The translations under genes were made by a program, and so were the position numbers. From Hoplostethus atlanticus (Eukaryota; Chordata; Actinopteri; Trachichthyiformes; Trachichthyidae): a stretch of 64,000 nucleotides of DNA. The stretch lies in assembly GCA_034670405.1 (NCBI GenBank), contig JAXDDX010000010.1, positions 951,501 to 1,015,500 of the forward strand, given 5' to 3'. How positions within the stretch are numbered: the first letter of the stretch is position 1; every line of letters starts with the position of its first letter. Shown here piece by piece: positions 48,791-63,290 of the stretch. Below the pieces are notes generated by a model. It was not told where the DNA came from. It saw nothing but the letters and a program-made list of their open reading frames with translations, and ran no database searches.

Positions 48791-51700
48791 GCTGATATCA
48801 AGGGCAAATCCATCCTAAAACAGAATTCCTCTTTATTATTGCAATGATCTTGGACTGTTCACGCTACATTTGTGAACACAAACAAGTCGCTGCAGAAGAC
48901 TGTAATCCATGATGTCATCAAGAGACACTTTTGGATCTGCTCAGTTGACAATGAATGAGGATAATGACAGCAGCCAGGGCATTTTTTATGTAGATTTGGC
49001 TAAATTTTTTTGCAATAAATGAATGAAATAAAATTCTGATTCTGCAAATTATTGTTAAAGGAGCATCTCTAGGTTTGGGCTGCATCTGACATCACAGATT
49101 TAAGTCTTGTCTGGTACTGTGGGTTCCTGGTTTAAGATAGTTTTTTGTCGTTAGAAATGTTGATATGAATTGTATGAACAATGTCAATGCTGTTTTGAGG
49201 TAGATTTTCACTCAACAGTAAGTAGAACCAAATAATGACCAACCGTTGCACACTGCGTCCCCTGTGCCAAGGCGGCAGAGCATGCCTGGCAGCCAGTTAG
49301 ACACAGAGAAACATCAGCCCTAATCCTCTCCTCTGCTACTGCATGCATGCAGGCACTGCTGCCTCTCTACAACAGACCAGCCATGTCCAGCAGCACAACA
49401 CAAAACAGTCTGCCATGGGCCACACAATGGCCTACTCTGAAGACCAGCAGACAGCAAGCAGCAGGACCCGGCCCAAGGTGCTGAAGCCACTGAAATATTT
49501 ACAGAGGCGTGTTTTGTTGCTTTTGTGCTGAGTGATTGAAGAGGGAGACCTCTGAGACAGTCCCCTTCCCCGCTGTTTATACTTTCTATCTGGCCTGTTG
49601 GTTGGCTTTGAAGAAGACACACTGACAAAACTAATCAAATAGTTATGCAGCAGAATGTGATGGGGTTAGTTCAGTATTCTTAACAAATTAAGACTTTACA
49701 TTTTTGTCTGTGTTTGCACTTGTGGTTTCATTGCGGAACAGAATGTGCGAGTAAAGGTTTGGATGTTTTGATTAAAAATGGAACACTGGAAGAGTTTGAT
49801 TCACATAAATCAAATACAATCCATCACATTCTGTGGAGACAGACAACACCTCTGCCCTCCACCCAGCCGTAACACCATGGTGTATCCTGCCCTGGCCCAG
49901 ACAGTATTTGTTAAACATGTCAGGGTGACAGAGCAGCAACGGGTCAGGAGCACCGCGGAAGAAATCAAGAGTAAGTAAAAGGATGCAGGGGCGTGTAAAC
50001 TGACACATGACACAATACACAGCAAAGACAATGCAGAATGTAAGTGATACCTTTTCCACTTCCACTGCCTCAATCAATTCAATTAAATTAACAAATTATC
50101 CCTAATTTGAAAGCTATTACTATTTGGGCTGGTTTACCAGACATGATTAACCTTAGTCCTTGATCATTTTTCTTGATCATTTTTCTTGATTGACAGAAAC
50201 CTTGGACTAAAACTAGGCTTAGTTCATGTGCGTGAAACTTACACATACAAAGAGTAGAGTGAGCAAGTCTGAAACAAACCAGACAGTGTAATGAACCTTA
50301 CTGTGTACGTCTAGGCTTGACCCTTACTAGAGCCTTACTGAGTGTCTGTCTTATTGGCTGATAGAAGAACATCAATTCTGGCATCTACCGTTGCTTCACA
50401 ATTTTTGTTGAATCTTAAGTAGATGGAAATCACCTTGAGATCAGGCTGAGGAACACACAGAAAGAGTCCATGTAAGAAAGCTTGAATCCAATCTGGTTTT
50501 TTTTATGTTTTGAAGAAGATATGATCAGTGGGACTGTGGAGCCATTGGAGAATTTCATTGATCTGTCAGAGGAGAAGGCAGGCTCACCCTCTGCTGGGAT
50601 ATTTGCTTGCAGCCTGCAGAGAGGGTGAAGGTGGATGGCATCCCCCTTGTTGTAGATTATAAGGAAAATGTGCAGAGAATGAAGAATTTACGTATTGACC
50701 ATCCTCCTTGTTACATATGAAGAAATTGTCGGCAGGTACGAGATGAGCAAACATGGGGTAGCGCATTATTTGATATAGAGTAGGTAATTGTAACCAAGCC
50801 TTGTGGTTGGCTAAGAGGAAGTTTTACTGTTATCAATATACCATGAAATATATTTTCTGCTACTTTGCATTTCTGCAGATATATAGCGTCTCATACAAAA
50901 AGTTTAATTGAAAAACTGAAGGGATTCAAAATGCATCATGTTTGGTATCCATTTGTGTCTTTCACAAAGCCTCAGTCATGAATAGGACGCACATTATCAT
51001 CAGCTATTTATACACACACGCTGCACTGATACGTCATGAATTGTCAACAACAACAGACTGTACAGACCCACACATGTGTGCCTGCTTAATTAAACCCACA
51101 TCACCCGCATCTGATCGAGCTCCATACCTTAGAGCCTATTTTCTCAGCCTCTAGAAAAGTTAGATCTGACAGCAAGAGCATGGGAGGAAGTCACAGGAGA
51201 TTACCGCAGATGTAATCGCACTAAAACATTAATGTATGAATTACATCCCAGCTCTCGTCCTCCCTAAGTGTTTGTTTGTTGCTGGTTTAGTGCCTGTTCA
51301 GCAAACTTCCCTCCCCTGAGAAGCTGGGAGATTTCTGCTACTGTCGGATGAAAACCTTTTATCTTCAAACAGGAGCTTTTCACGACAAAGCTTACTTTCA
51401 TATTTTTGAGATTCTACAGCCGTGGTTTTAAAAGGGTTTCACACACCTGAGGGCTGTGAGACTGACTCTGTACAGAAAGGACTGTGTATACTTTCAATTC
51501 AAGCCAATAATGTCAAAACCAAAACTCGAGCTAAGAAGTTCATACATGAAAGCATCACCCAGCTGGGCTAAGCTAGTCCACAAGCTATGTGATAAAGTCG
51601 GCCCTGCCTTGTCTGTCCCCATGATGGATTAGCTAGGGCCAAAAGTCACACCACGTTTACGCTCGCAGAGGAAACGTCCTTTCCTAATGACAGCTTAGAA

Positions 51701-54630
51701 CCACAGTGAGAATACCTTTCCCAATTACCAGCACGTCAGGTTGAACCACAAGGTGATGGGGCTAGTTTCTGAGCTGCCTGAATCATTGGGATGCATGCTA
51801 ACGAGAATATGATGCACTTTGATGAATTAGTTGCCCTACACAGTAATGTAGGCAGTAAATGTAGTTGTAGTGGTTGGATTAGCTGTGTAATGTCTTCATG
51901 ACTTCAATACCAAATAAATAAAATGCGTCTCCTGTAGAAATGTGTCTGGGCTAAAGGTGTTTGGTCACATGAAAAAATTAAAATAAACCACAGAAACAAG
52001 GTTTGAAAATGCCAAGCAATGCTTTATCTCAAATCTTGATAATGCATAAGACACAGTTGGAAGACACGCAGGCAACATGTCACACACGTACACTGTGAGA
52101 TGCGTTGTGATGTGATACACCACAAAGCTGATGAGCTAAAGGGATCTTCCTCTGGACAAGCCATAAGCTTGTTTTTGCTCACCACGGAGTCCAACTAACT
52201 GCATCTGATTACTGCAAGAGCCTTTGCAGCAGGAGACTGAGACAAGAAAACTCGTCTTCGCCTTTACTGTCTTAATTCCTCTACCTATTGGGTGTGAAAT
52301 TGCTCCTCTCCTCGATAAACTCCAAGGACTGCAATGACAATCAACTTTGTTTAGTAATAACAACATTTTTGAAATTATCGAATAACTAAGTAATGAAATA
52401 ATTATGTTTGTCAACCACAGGACCAGCAGGATTAAGCCGGATTACTGGTCCCGTGGAATGGCAGTCCCACATCACTTAATGAGTTCGTAACTTCCACAAA
52501 TCGTGACTCAAATGTGGAATTTGCAGGCTTTGATAAACTCTACAACGTGTAAAAATGACTGGCAGCTTGTCAGCGAAGCAAGAAAATGATGCAGAGATTT
52601 TAAAAGATCCAGACCCAAGACCCAAGGTCCAGATGTCTGGAGTCCACATCATGAAAAGGAATCCTTGTTCCCAGATGAAAGGGGGGAACGCAACATACTG
52701 AAAAAGTGATGATTTGAATCAACATGATTATCTCTAATAAAGTAATCATGTAATTAGCCTCTATCCCACAGTTCAACCCAATAAATGCTAAAGTTGTCCA
52801 CAGCAGATACACAAACAAACTGAATTTTTTCTGATCTCCCAGAGTGCCGCAACTTAAACCCTTTAAACCGATTCATAATGAGTCAGCAAACATTTTCATT
52901 ACAAATTTGGACCACTTTTCCCCCTAAATAGGAGAGCCAAACTTCCTCCTATAAATGCCATGCACAGGTATCCCTTACTCCATGGCAAGCTAAGCACAGG
53001 ATGGAGGCCTGTATGCCAATACCTCCACAGTGTAAGGGCCTGATTGTGTGTGGGGTTGCCTGGTCACACTTAATGCTGTACTGAGATACCTGAGCATGGT
53101 TACGGCTATTGTACATCAGCCAACTCCTCTCCATGGCTCCCCTGTCCTCTGAAAACCAGTCAAGGGAAGAAGGAAGGCTTATTTCCACCTCCTCCCACTA
53201 AAATCAATGCATCTCAGAGGGTCAGGGCTGTCAAATGGCACTAAAGAGACACCATTAGGTTTCCTAAAGGCCACAGGTTACTACTTGATGTACTCATCTG
53301 AAACAGCACTAAAGACATGTGTGCCTCTGTGTTCAAAGTAAGTAGAAAGCATAGATACATGATGGGGCAAGGAAGATACATTTTTGAGCGAAGAACAATG
53401 AAGTGCAATCTCATCTCATCTCATCTCATCTCTTCTCATCTCATCTTTTCTCATCTTTTCTCATCTCATCTCATCTCATCTCATCTCATCTCATCTCATG
53501 TCATTCTATTTGCAAGATGAGATGCAGGTTTGTGCCTGCTGTCAAAACGGCTGGCTAAAGAGAGAATATTGTCAGGTTTCCAACAGCAGCTGCCTTCTGA
53601 GCCACACTATACTAAGGTTTTGAAAATACTCTTTTTTTTCAGATCCTCAACCAGAAATATCACAAACCCTTACTGCCATCTCTTTGCCAGCGAACACAGC
53701 TAAAGCATTCCCAGACATAACCACTCACATATTACCCATGACTACATAAGTTATATTCTCTGGCTACTGTGCTGAGCGGGGTTATGGTGGGACTGTGGAA
53801 TTAATCAGGGGACTAACGGCGGGTTTCTCACACATATTCAGTGACAGGCATGCAGCCAATCAAACAGCTGGCTGTCATTATAGCGCAGCAGCTGGGCTGG
53901 ACATGGGCACTGACGGCAACACACAGTGAGGGCCGACACTGACTGAAATCAGTCACGTAGATATGAGATATGTCATGCTGCCGTAACAGGCTAATTTCTA
54001 AATATCTGTGTATCATTTTCAATGTAAACACAGAATAACATTGACATTAACAATTTGGATCTATCAGTGATTTACTAACAAACTAAGTGCTTGAGTTTCA
54101 AGAGAACACACCATGACAGTGTAAGTCACATGAATCGAAGTTTGACAAAAATTTTACTGTTAGCCTATGTATCTAATATCTCAGTGTCTTAAGATTTAAA
54201 GTGGTAATCTGCGAGATCCTTGTTTATTTGGTGCTAAGCGATCATTGCTGTGGTGTTTACGCTCTGCATCTCCCACGGATCACTTGTCAATCAAACAGTG
54301 TGGCCGGTACTGTGGCGTCTTTTTCCTTGGATTTTCTGTTGATGAAGTTTGAGTTTCTGTAGGTAAAGGCCTTCTCTTTGTCTGTTCAGTCATGGTGACT
54401 ATCGCTGCTCATACTAACTACCCAGTTCTCCTTCTATTTATTTTAAACAATCTGTTGCTGCTGCCAGAAACATAAAACACATCACTTCCTGTGCACTGAT
54501 TTTTCCATGGAAAAACCTACCCAATACCGGATGTTTAGAACAGTAAATGCAGCAAATCTAAAAGCTTTCAGGTTGAGGTTGAATCACTATTGACTTTGAA
54601 ATTAAAATTTGTTGCCTGATTGTAAATCTA
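48791..54630. other. non-coding region downstream of isl2, part 3
   Basis: No gene seen. It holds a possible DNA-element fragment at 50128-50235 (ggtttaccagacatgattaa and an inverted-looking partner near 50205-50225) and a pentanucleotide repeat. The remaining frames look random. Confidence 0.4.
53409..53499. repeat. (TCTCA)n pentanucleotide microsatellite
   Basis: About 18 units with a few variant copies (tcttc, ttttc). Confidence 0.95.
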
Positions 54631-54965
54631 CGGAACCCGGGAAGTGACATGGATGAAAAAAAAAAAAACGATGTATTTTTGCAAGATCTCGCAATACTTT
54701 TGCGAGATCTCGCAATACTTAATGTCCTTATATTTCAGGCCTATCTCAAAATAAAAGTCAATAAACTTCTCCCACGGGTGAGTGCCCTCCATTGTTGTAG
54801 TTGAACTGACACGGAATTAGTAGACTGCTACATTGACCTATATAATCTCGCAAAAGTATTGCGAGATCTCGCAAAAAGTATTGCGGGATCTCACAAAAGT
54901 ATTGCGAGATCTCGCAAAAATACATCGTTTTTTTTTTTTTCATCCATGTCACTTCCCGGGCTCCG
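54631..54965. mobile_element. foldback MITE with TA flanks
   Basis: The ends cggaacccgggaagtgacat (54631-54650) and its inverse at 54945-54965 differ by one or two bases. The inverted arms continue inward through a poly-A/T run and repeats of attgcgagatctcgcaaaa; the left arm is about 90 bases and the right about 120. TA lies on both sides (54629-54630 and 54966-54967), as for Tc1/mariner-type insertion. There is no coding capacity. Confidence 0.8.
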
Positions 54966-57900
54966 TATAAATCAAAGCACTTTGTTCAGGCAAATTAATG
55001 TTGTTTCCTTGGCAACAATCAAATTCAAAAAGACATGAAAAACAGTTGAATCGATAGACATCCAGTCCAACAAAACTTATCACAGACACACTCATATCAG
55101 GTTGTGAAAGTGAGAGTTTATGTTGAGTGATTGAGAGGACAGCTTGTCTTCCTCATGTCTGTGTTCCTCCCAGATTACTATCATCACCTCTCCACCCCGA
55201 TGGCTCAGGCAGCGGACCTCCAGAGCAGACGATACCCCTACATAACCTAGATGGAAGCTCCATGACTAACATCGCTACCTGAATGAAAAAGCAGCAACTT
55301 GCAACTTTCACTGAACCAATGAAAAAAACTTTCACCAAATGACAGACACACTTTGACAAACACTGGGGACAGTGACAAAGTAGAACTTGATAGTGCAAAG
55401 GGAAGTGGAAGGTACTCTGTCCCACTCTGATCTGGTTTGAAGTAATGCCAGCACAAGTTGTACTGGAAGAAGGCTGGAAAAAGGATGGAGAAGGGATTTA
55501 ACTATTCAAATGGTCTTTCTTATATACTGTACATCCATAGGTTAACTTTAGTTTTAATGTATTTCAACTTTGCACTCAACGCAATTGCAAAAGGATATAG
55601 GAGAATATCAAAACCTTCCCTCTAAAACCCACAATAGCCCAGCTGAAACTCAATACGCTCAGCTTTAAGGGGAAGCCCACCATGACTATGCATTGTTATG
55701 ATATTGCAAATTTGTCTGCCTATGACAGGTCCAGAGAGCATTCCCTCTCCTCCCACTCCATTACAAATCACTGGTAATTGGACTATTACTCTCTCACCAT
55801 GTTTCCCTGAGTAGCGGTGGCTACTGGGCCGCAGGAGGAGCCGGTGGAGGGATCCGTCTCACCTTGTCTGACTGGTTCAGGTATGTCGGCCCTGGAGGGA
55901 CTGCAACCCACCTTTCTTAAAGGGATGTCCTGCCGAGAGAGCTGTCAATCACTAGACCTCCCAGTGTGTTAGATTTCTCCCAGTAAACTTTAGAGGCACA
56001 CCAGTATTCGATCATTGCTGCTAAAAGCACTTAAAACACCATTTCTTGCTCTCTCCCCTTCTCCAAGACAATCCCACTCGTCTTTCACGTCTTTGTTGGC
56101 GCTGTCAGTCGGGACAGACTCTTCCATATACTGGTAATTGCTATTTCAAACTTCTCACAACTTCCACCACTGCGTGGGTCACCTGTCACTTGAACTTAAG
56201 CTTATTGTTATGACATTCTCCCCCTCAGTCATTTCACTAAGGCCATCTATTGTCAGTTTGTCAGTTTCAGAATGACTCTGGGCTCAACAGTTTAGAGAGC
56301 CTTCAATCACACAGGACTGTATGAGGACGATAGGCCTACAGCGCTGCTGGAGCATTAAGGTTGAGCACCTTGCCATGCAGACAACATGCCCACTAGTACC
56401 TTGAAGGAGGTAAATTATTTCTAAAGTCACAGTCAAGCATATTTCAAGCATATCGAGCTTTCTTTTTTTAGATACTGGTTGGCATACCCACAACAACTCT
56501 GAAACTCTTTATTTGTTTTAATTTGACCTACGCATCCAAAATACCTCTTGCATCTTGAACCTGGAGTAGCAAAAGCTTGTTTTTTCTGTGAATTACTGTC
56601 ATGATCTTCAAAAAAAGTGACTTTGACCTCAAATGCTGGAATTGATTTCTCAACAATTCCTCAGGAGAAAAAAAAGACAGCGCCTGGGAAGTTTTCAGTA
56701 TGAAGACATTTACAAGCTGAAATATGAATACCAATATAAAAACAATGGTTGGTGGTGGACATTAATACGCACTCTATCTGTCACTCTCCCTTTCTCTCAC
56801 ACTCTGTATTGATTCTCTTGGCTGAGTGACAGGCCTCATCTGTCCTGCATGTAGAGCTGTAGAGGTGCTATCTGTTCTTTTGTGTGCATTTTATGCTCTT
56901 TGTTTTCTTCTTTTTACCACAAAGTGTCTCAGGTGAGTGGGTGCCAGACCTTGCACTCTCTGGTTGCTGTAAATTCAAAATAATTTGAATTTAAAATGAT
57001 TGAAAATAACTTCTCTCTAACAAAGATGTTAAAGCTGAAGTTTATTGCAGCAGGCTTGCAGTAGACAATGGCTACATCTTTATGATACCTAATAGTGTCA
57101 GTGTGCCCGGGGAGGCAAGCCAGCCATGATCACTTACACAACAGGGCACCACCAGAAGTCTCTGCCCTTGCCAACACCCAGTGAAAAGTGGGCTCAATTA
57201 AAAGCCCTTCATAAATATTAAACACTATCTATCAACAAGTTATTCATATAAATGATGTATCCGCTTGTAAGCGTAGAGTATCAACATCTAAATGTCCTCT
57301 GTAAATACAACTCAGTCATGGAATCCTTGCTCTGCTGTAATTCCAGAGCTGGCCAGTTTTAAATGGGCAGGGGGCCAGCGCAGCACTTCGCCATGCTAGC
57401 TAACACACAGGCGGCAGTACTAATGTTTGGCTCATGCTAACGTGGTAAGCGATCAGTTTCATCAGAGCAGGGAGAACCCTGGACAGAGCTGATTCATCTG
57501 TCACCAGGGTGAAGCAGGACTGTTGAAAGACAGAGAACGCTTGGAGGGAAAAATAAGACTGGTGAATTTATTCATAGTTACACTAAGGTGTTTGATATTG
57601 CACAACTGAATTTGGTCATTTTCCATTTATGCAATGATAAAGCCTATCTAATTGTACTGTAAATACATTACGAACCGTTCAGTCATTACATAACGATGTG
57701 GTAATAGTACAACCACTGTAATAACTAGCCCTCCCGACAGAGATACAGCACAAATGTCAGCTTAAAGCATGTCATAGAAATGTATTATTCAACATAATGT
57801 GTTGAAAAGACACTTTTCAATGTTCAATCAGGATCCAAGAAAAGCTATCAATTTTTAAAGATGAGATTTAAGTAGGCTATATTCCAAAGAAATAAAATAA

Positions 57901-59837
57901 TGAGTGTATTTCAAAAGCATTTTGTCCCTTATCAGAGGTGATTAGTCTCAGAGAGCGTCCTGCAGCATTGTAGCATGAATAATAGCACATGTCGCTATAT
58001 TATTCATCAGCTCTGGGCTAAAGTTGGTGGCCAGAAGTCACAGTGACAGATGCCTTTCTGGTCGTGTGCCAAATGCAGGCAAGTGAGAAGTCTCGGAAGT
58101 ATTTGCAGCAGGGTGTAAGGGAGCCCGGCAGGTCATGTTAGCCTGTTCAGATAACCACGGCTAAACACTGGGGCTAACTAGGAAACCTTTACTATCAGCA
58201 ACCACTGGGTGCCCAGAATTAACCCTTGGGAGGCTCAGCAGGACGATGATAACGTTACAATGTGTGTGTGTGTGTCAATAGAGTGTGAGGGTGTGAAAGA
58301 GAGCGAGAGAAGGAAAGAAAGATAGAGTAATAAGCTGACACAGAATGAGAACAGAGGTAAGAACAAGAAAGAGAGAAGGAGGGAGAAAGAGAGAAGGGGG
58401 GTGCATGGGGGGCGGGGCGGGGGGATTTAAATAATTGCAAATAGCCAAATGGTTGAGTTTTAAATTTCTACATTGGATTTTCTGTGAGGTTGTTATAGTC
58501 AATATCTGGACAGACTAGGAGCGAGACAGTCAAAACTGTCTGCTTTGAGTTTTCTTAACATGTACCATATGCGTTGTATGTTTGTGAACGATTCTGACAA
58601 GTCTACATTGTTTAGTCTGCATGGTTCCGTTTACATGAAAATGTGACAAATTCAACATTACTGCTGTCTTTAGATCAACAGATAGGCTGTAGGAATAACA
58701 CATTAATGCAACGTGCAAGAAATGAAGGCATCATAGAAACAAATACACAGTATTTCTGAAATCATTTCATCGACATCTGCTCATTTTGAGAAGAAGGGGT
58801 ACCATGGAGGTGAATGCTGCCTCCTTTCAGGTACTAATAAGTACCTTTGTTTAGCAGAAAAGGTGCAGACAAACTATTGTTATCATACGTGGCTATACAA
58901 GTATTTCAATCAATTTTTATGCATTCTTAGGCTGACTTGGTGCATTTCTTCTGTGTTTAACAAAGGGGGGGTCCATGAAATCTTGAGACATTATCGAGAA
59001 AAAGCAATAGTTTTTACCTGATTATTCTCCTATAGAGCTACTTTCATTCCTCTGCACATATTGTAGTAGTGAAGGATTCATTTGCACCTCTGAATGCTGC
59101 GCTAATCCCAGAAGCTCTGTGTTGAATTATTCATGCCAAGTACATAACTTTTCAATTAACTAATTGCCCGGCTCTGGAGATTTCTCTAAACACCGTGCCT
59201 CCGGCAGGTCACCGGCAGCCGTGGAGGGGAATCCTTCACCTGTAGTCCTAATACACAGTGACTTGGGGAAATAAGACTTTAGTAAATATTGAAGAGAACA
59301 AAATGAGCTTTTATATAACATCTACAGTCTTAGGGATCAGAGTCTTTCAATCTTTCAGTCTTTCAGTTTTTGAAAGACATAATTCCATTCTGTTAACAAA
59401 TAGTAAGTTATTGTTTAGTTTTAGTTTTGTTTCAATTCACTATTCTAGTTAAATTAACTATATTTTCTCAAAACATTAAATACACAAAAGACACATTTAA
59501 AAGACAAACTTCTGACATACAAACTTACAACTAAATTACTCAGCAGATAACACCACATAACACTTTGTGATATGAAAAGGTCACATGGCGATCTGTTAGA
59601 AATAACTGAAAAATGGGTAACAATATTAAATCAAGGAACAAAGAGCATCTGCTTTTGATCTTATTTTAGTGTCATTTATGAAAATTGTTACAATTGTGGA
59701 TTTTGTCATAAAATTACAAATTGAAATCAAATTGTAACGTGAGCTGAGCTAAATTACCATTCTCTAACCTATGAAGCCTAACCTAACCTGCTAGTCGCTG
59801 TAATAAAAAGTGAATTGAATGTCAAAACACACAAACC
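54966..59837. other. non-coding region downstream of isl2, part 4
   Basis: No gene seen. High-complexity patches at 55780-55960, 57330-57540, 57960-58180 and 59090-59250 could be conserved elements. 58285-58425 is purine-rich. Confidence 0.4.
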
Positions 59838-59839
59838 AC

Positions 59840-59841
<2 letters not shown>

Positions 59842-59909
<68 letters not shown>
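59842..59909. repeat. (CA)n microsatellite
   Basis: About 30 uninterrupted units, then an imperfect end; the longest CA tract of the window. Confidence 0.95.
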
Positions 59910-59913
<4 letters not shown>

Positions 59914-61534
59914 CTTCCTCCAGCTGAGCACCGAGAGTTCAGAGAAACACTGACACAGCTTTCTGAAACGAGGTTATGATTACCAGTTGCGATGCCACCA
60001 GTGGAATGTTTTACCTTTTGTCTCCCCTCGGTTTTTCCAATCAAAGCTCAGCACATTCCCAAACTGTAGATGGCAAAAAGGAAACCTAATTTTCATTGCC
60101 CCTTACATCCTATATTTCAGTGTTTTAGTTAGATTCACATTTTAGACCTGACCAGACTCAACCCTAAAAAGAAAACGGTTAAAATCAGTTCCACAACAGG
60201 TGCACAAAAGACACTTTATGCCCCTCTGTCCCGAAACCTACCTACCTCCCCTACCTGCACCTTACTTCAAAAAGAAGGGAGAATCTCTCTTATTTCATCA
60301 CCTAGTACTTCTTGATTAAATACACATATTCTAAGGACATGTGAATACTTTGGCTTACACTGTACTGCCGAAGTCACTTGTAAGCTGCTCTGGTTAGCCT
60401 AAATGTAAAAGATAAAGTTACAGAGCAACTCGACGGGTGAGGAAGTGGTAGACAGTAAGGAACCTGTTGCACTCACTTGCCAAATTCCACCTTGTCAAAA
60501 GGACAATCTAATCTCTCTGACCCGATGACCTGTCTCAGATAAGAGCCAGGGACAGGACAATAGGGAGTTCCCATGACCAGCCTTGAGGGTGCTGCATACT
60601 CCTCAGTAGTCACCTCTACTGAATTGTATCCTTTTGCTTTCTAACTTTTTCAGACATGATACCATTCATCATCAAGTTGGAATTTCTTAGTCAACAAAAT
60701 TGATTATCTGACATCAAAACCACCCAGACCCACCTGATACTGGATTGCACTTCTCATCACTGCAGTTGAGAAAACATTCAGAGGCAGAAACATTGCAATG
60801 TACTTTGTACTGTCATTCTTTAAAATCAAATTTTACAGTGCAAAAGCAAACTACATGAACTGTAATGATCCAAACTTTAAAGCTGGTATAAAACACCTAC
60901 AGAAAGTTTTCAGATATAGTTAATGTGTTTTCCTGGGCAGGTCTGATAGAAAGCAGTCAATACAGCTCAGGTACAAGGATGGTAGCTTTAAAAAACATTA
61001 GATGAACAGAAACAGGTTACACTGTCAGGATGCTTGCTTTCTACATCTGTTTTACTATTTATTTTTCATGGTTCCAGCATGAGCAAAAACTCTATAAACA
61101 GATAACATACAATGAACGTCATTTCAACCAGAAATGAAATTGGATTGGAGCGGTTAGATTTGTGAGGATATTTCAAAGCCAGCCCTGTTTATTCCTTGTC
61201 ATAAACATCTCAATGTCTACGAAAACTTTCTCCATCTGCTCCTCATTCTCAACCCAATCCTCATCGGAATAACAGTAGACATTATAAACCGCATAACGTA
61301 CCGGCCTAAAGACGCTATGCATAGACATGCGGTCGCTCCAGATTGAGTAGATTTGAATATGGTGAAAGTACGGCTGCCTCCGCCTTCGGGCAGGTAAACA
61401 ATGTAACAGGAAACTGTCACAACCGATTTGAGGGGCGCACGGCCAATAGCAGGAGACGATATGACATTTCTCCTCAGATCACAGCCATCAGATGGCAATC
61501 TGTTGAGTTGGGGAGTGTGCTGGTGAGAGTAGAT

Positions 61535-61589
61535 GAGGTAGGAGGGGAGGAGGAGAAGGGGAAGAGAAGACAAGGAGAAGGACGGGAGA

Positions 61590-61627
<38 letters not shown>

Positions 61628-61720
61628 CAGGAGGAGAAAGAGCAGGAGGAGATTGAGGAGGAGGAGGAGGCAGAGGAAGAGAAAGAGGAGGCGACAGAGG
61701 AGGAGAGTGCTAGAGAGTGA
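61535..61720. repeat. purine tract with (AG)n and GAGGAG repeats
   Basis: About 185 bases are almost entirely A and G on the plus strand, with (AG)n at 61595-61621. It could form triplex DNA. Confidence 0.85.
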
Positions 61721-63029
61721 TAATACTGGCTCCTTTCAGCCAGTGCACAGGGGTAAGGTGAGACTCCCTCCAAACTGTGCTTTCTGGGCAGTGGCCCAAG
61801 CCTAGAGCTGCCTGATTGATTTGCCCAGTAAAAGGCTCGTTTGTGTGGCTGTGCCAGAGCTGATTTCTCCCAACCAGCCCACTACAGCTCCCACTGCGGA
61901 CAAACCACATTAACCAACATGTAGAGACCCCTTCTGAGAGCAAATGAGGGTGACAGCGCTTTCCTGCACTGGCATTTCATACATGCATTAAGATTTAAAG
62001 AACAGTTAATGACACTGAGATTGTTCATAGTGTATAGTATACACAGGAGTTATTAATGTTTAACATCTTTTTGACTGAATCTATGTCAATTATTTAATCA
62101 CTGAACATGTGAGGTAGCAATATGAGAGAACAGTATTAGGGTGGTAGGCTACGTTGACATGGAGTTGACAGGAGTAACTTGGCTATTGGCCACTCCAGTT
62201 AAGCTGTTTACCTGAGCCTTTGATACTGTGATTGAGTTGCTATGAAAAAAACAATTTAAGCAATAATAATAGGTTACTTCTAAAACATTGAAAATAAATG
62301 ATGATACTAACAATAATCGGTGCAATATATTTTGTTGACCTCAAAATGTACCCATAACCCTGAGCAAGTCTGAGCTTGTTGCGTGTAGACAGTGAAAACC
62401 AAAGGTGAATGGAGAAAGATGATTACATGCCACAGCAACCCGTTTAATATCAGTAAGCTAAGCTTCTTCACCAGCTTTCTCATAATCAGAGTACAAGCCT
62501 TCCTGGGTTATTCTAACTGTGTTATGACAGTTACATGCGTTGACCAAAACCAGGTTAACTGGGTTTGACAATGAAATTCTCAAATTCTCTGTGCATGTAA
62601 ACATAGCCACTGATAGCATAACTAATAACAGATTTAAAAAAAAACAACAATTTAAAACTACAGGGCTGCTGGTACCTACTGCATGTGGGAGGCTAAGGAG
62701 GGTCTGTGGGTGTAGAGCGGAGGGCTATAGCAAAAATGTAGTAAAAGCTGTTAATACTGGTTGGATCCTCTGTACTGACAGTCCCCATGACTACAGCAGT
62801 GCCTTTGAGCAAGTGACCCAAACGACATTACATTTACCAACCAACCAAACCAACCAAGTGGTGTGGCACAACTAATGATAAAAACTAATGGTAATGGTTA
62901 CCACTTGGTGAACACTGTGGTTATTGTAGATGTGAAGGGAGTCATATTGTGACCAGGGGTTGTGTATTCACTGGATCGTAGTGGTTCTATAACATGATTC
63001 TGTGTGTTCTGTCGGGGAGCGCTGTGTCT

Positions 63030-63290
63030 TTCCAGTGTTGAATCAAGCCCTCTCTGATTAGCCATTCAGAGTGGATGGGATAAGGCAGGCCCCAGGTGGC
63101 CCCCTCCGTTAAATGGCAGATTAAAGAGTGCACAACTAATTTCTTTAGCCTAATCTTATTAAAGGAAAAACAGCTGTCGACTGTCACCATTTGAATACAA
63201 ACGGTCTGCAGCAAGAGCAGGAGTACAACCTCGCCGTGTTTAGAGGGACGCACAGGTGACACGGCACGCACCCGCCACCCCATGCATATG
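63030..63290. promoter_or_regulatory. candidate conserved regulatory element
   Basis: ctctgattagccattcagag (an imperfect palindrome around GATTAG), CAGGTGG and CAGCTG E-boxes, and cacaactaatttc and cctaatcttatt homeodomain cores occur within 200 non-repetitive bases. Confidence 0.3.

Noticed and set aside
50515-50630. Acceptor-like site followed by a short frame (EDMISGTVEPLENFIDLSEE)
   Set aside because: A tidy look, but it ends after 37 codons with no partner exon or recognised family. I could not connect it to SCAPER or any other gene.
61343-61720. Glu/Arg-rich 125-codon open frame
   Set aside because: Its second half is a translation of the GA/GAG purine tract, and the first half has no coding bias.
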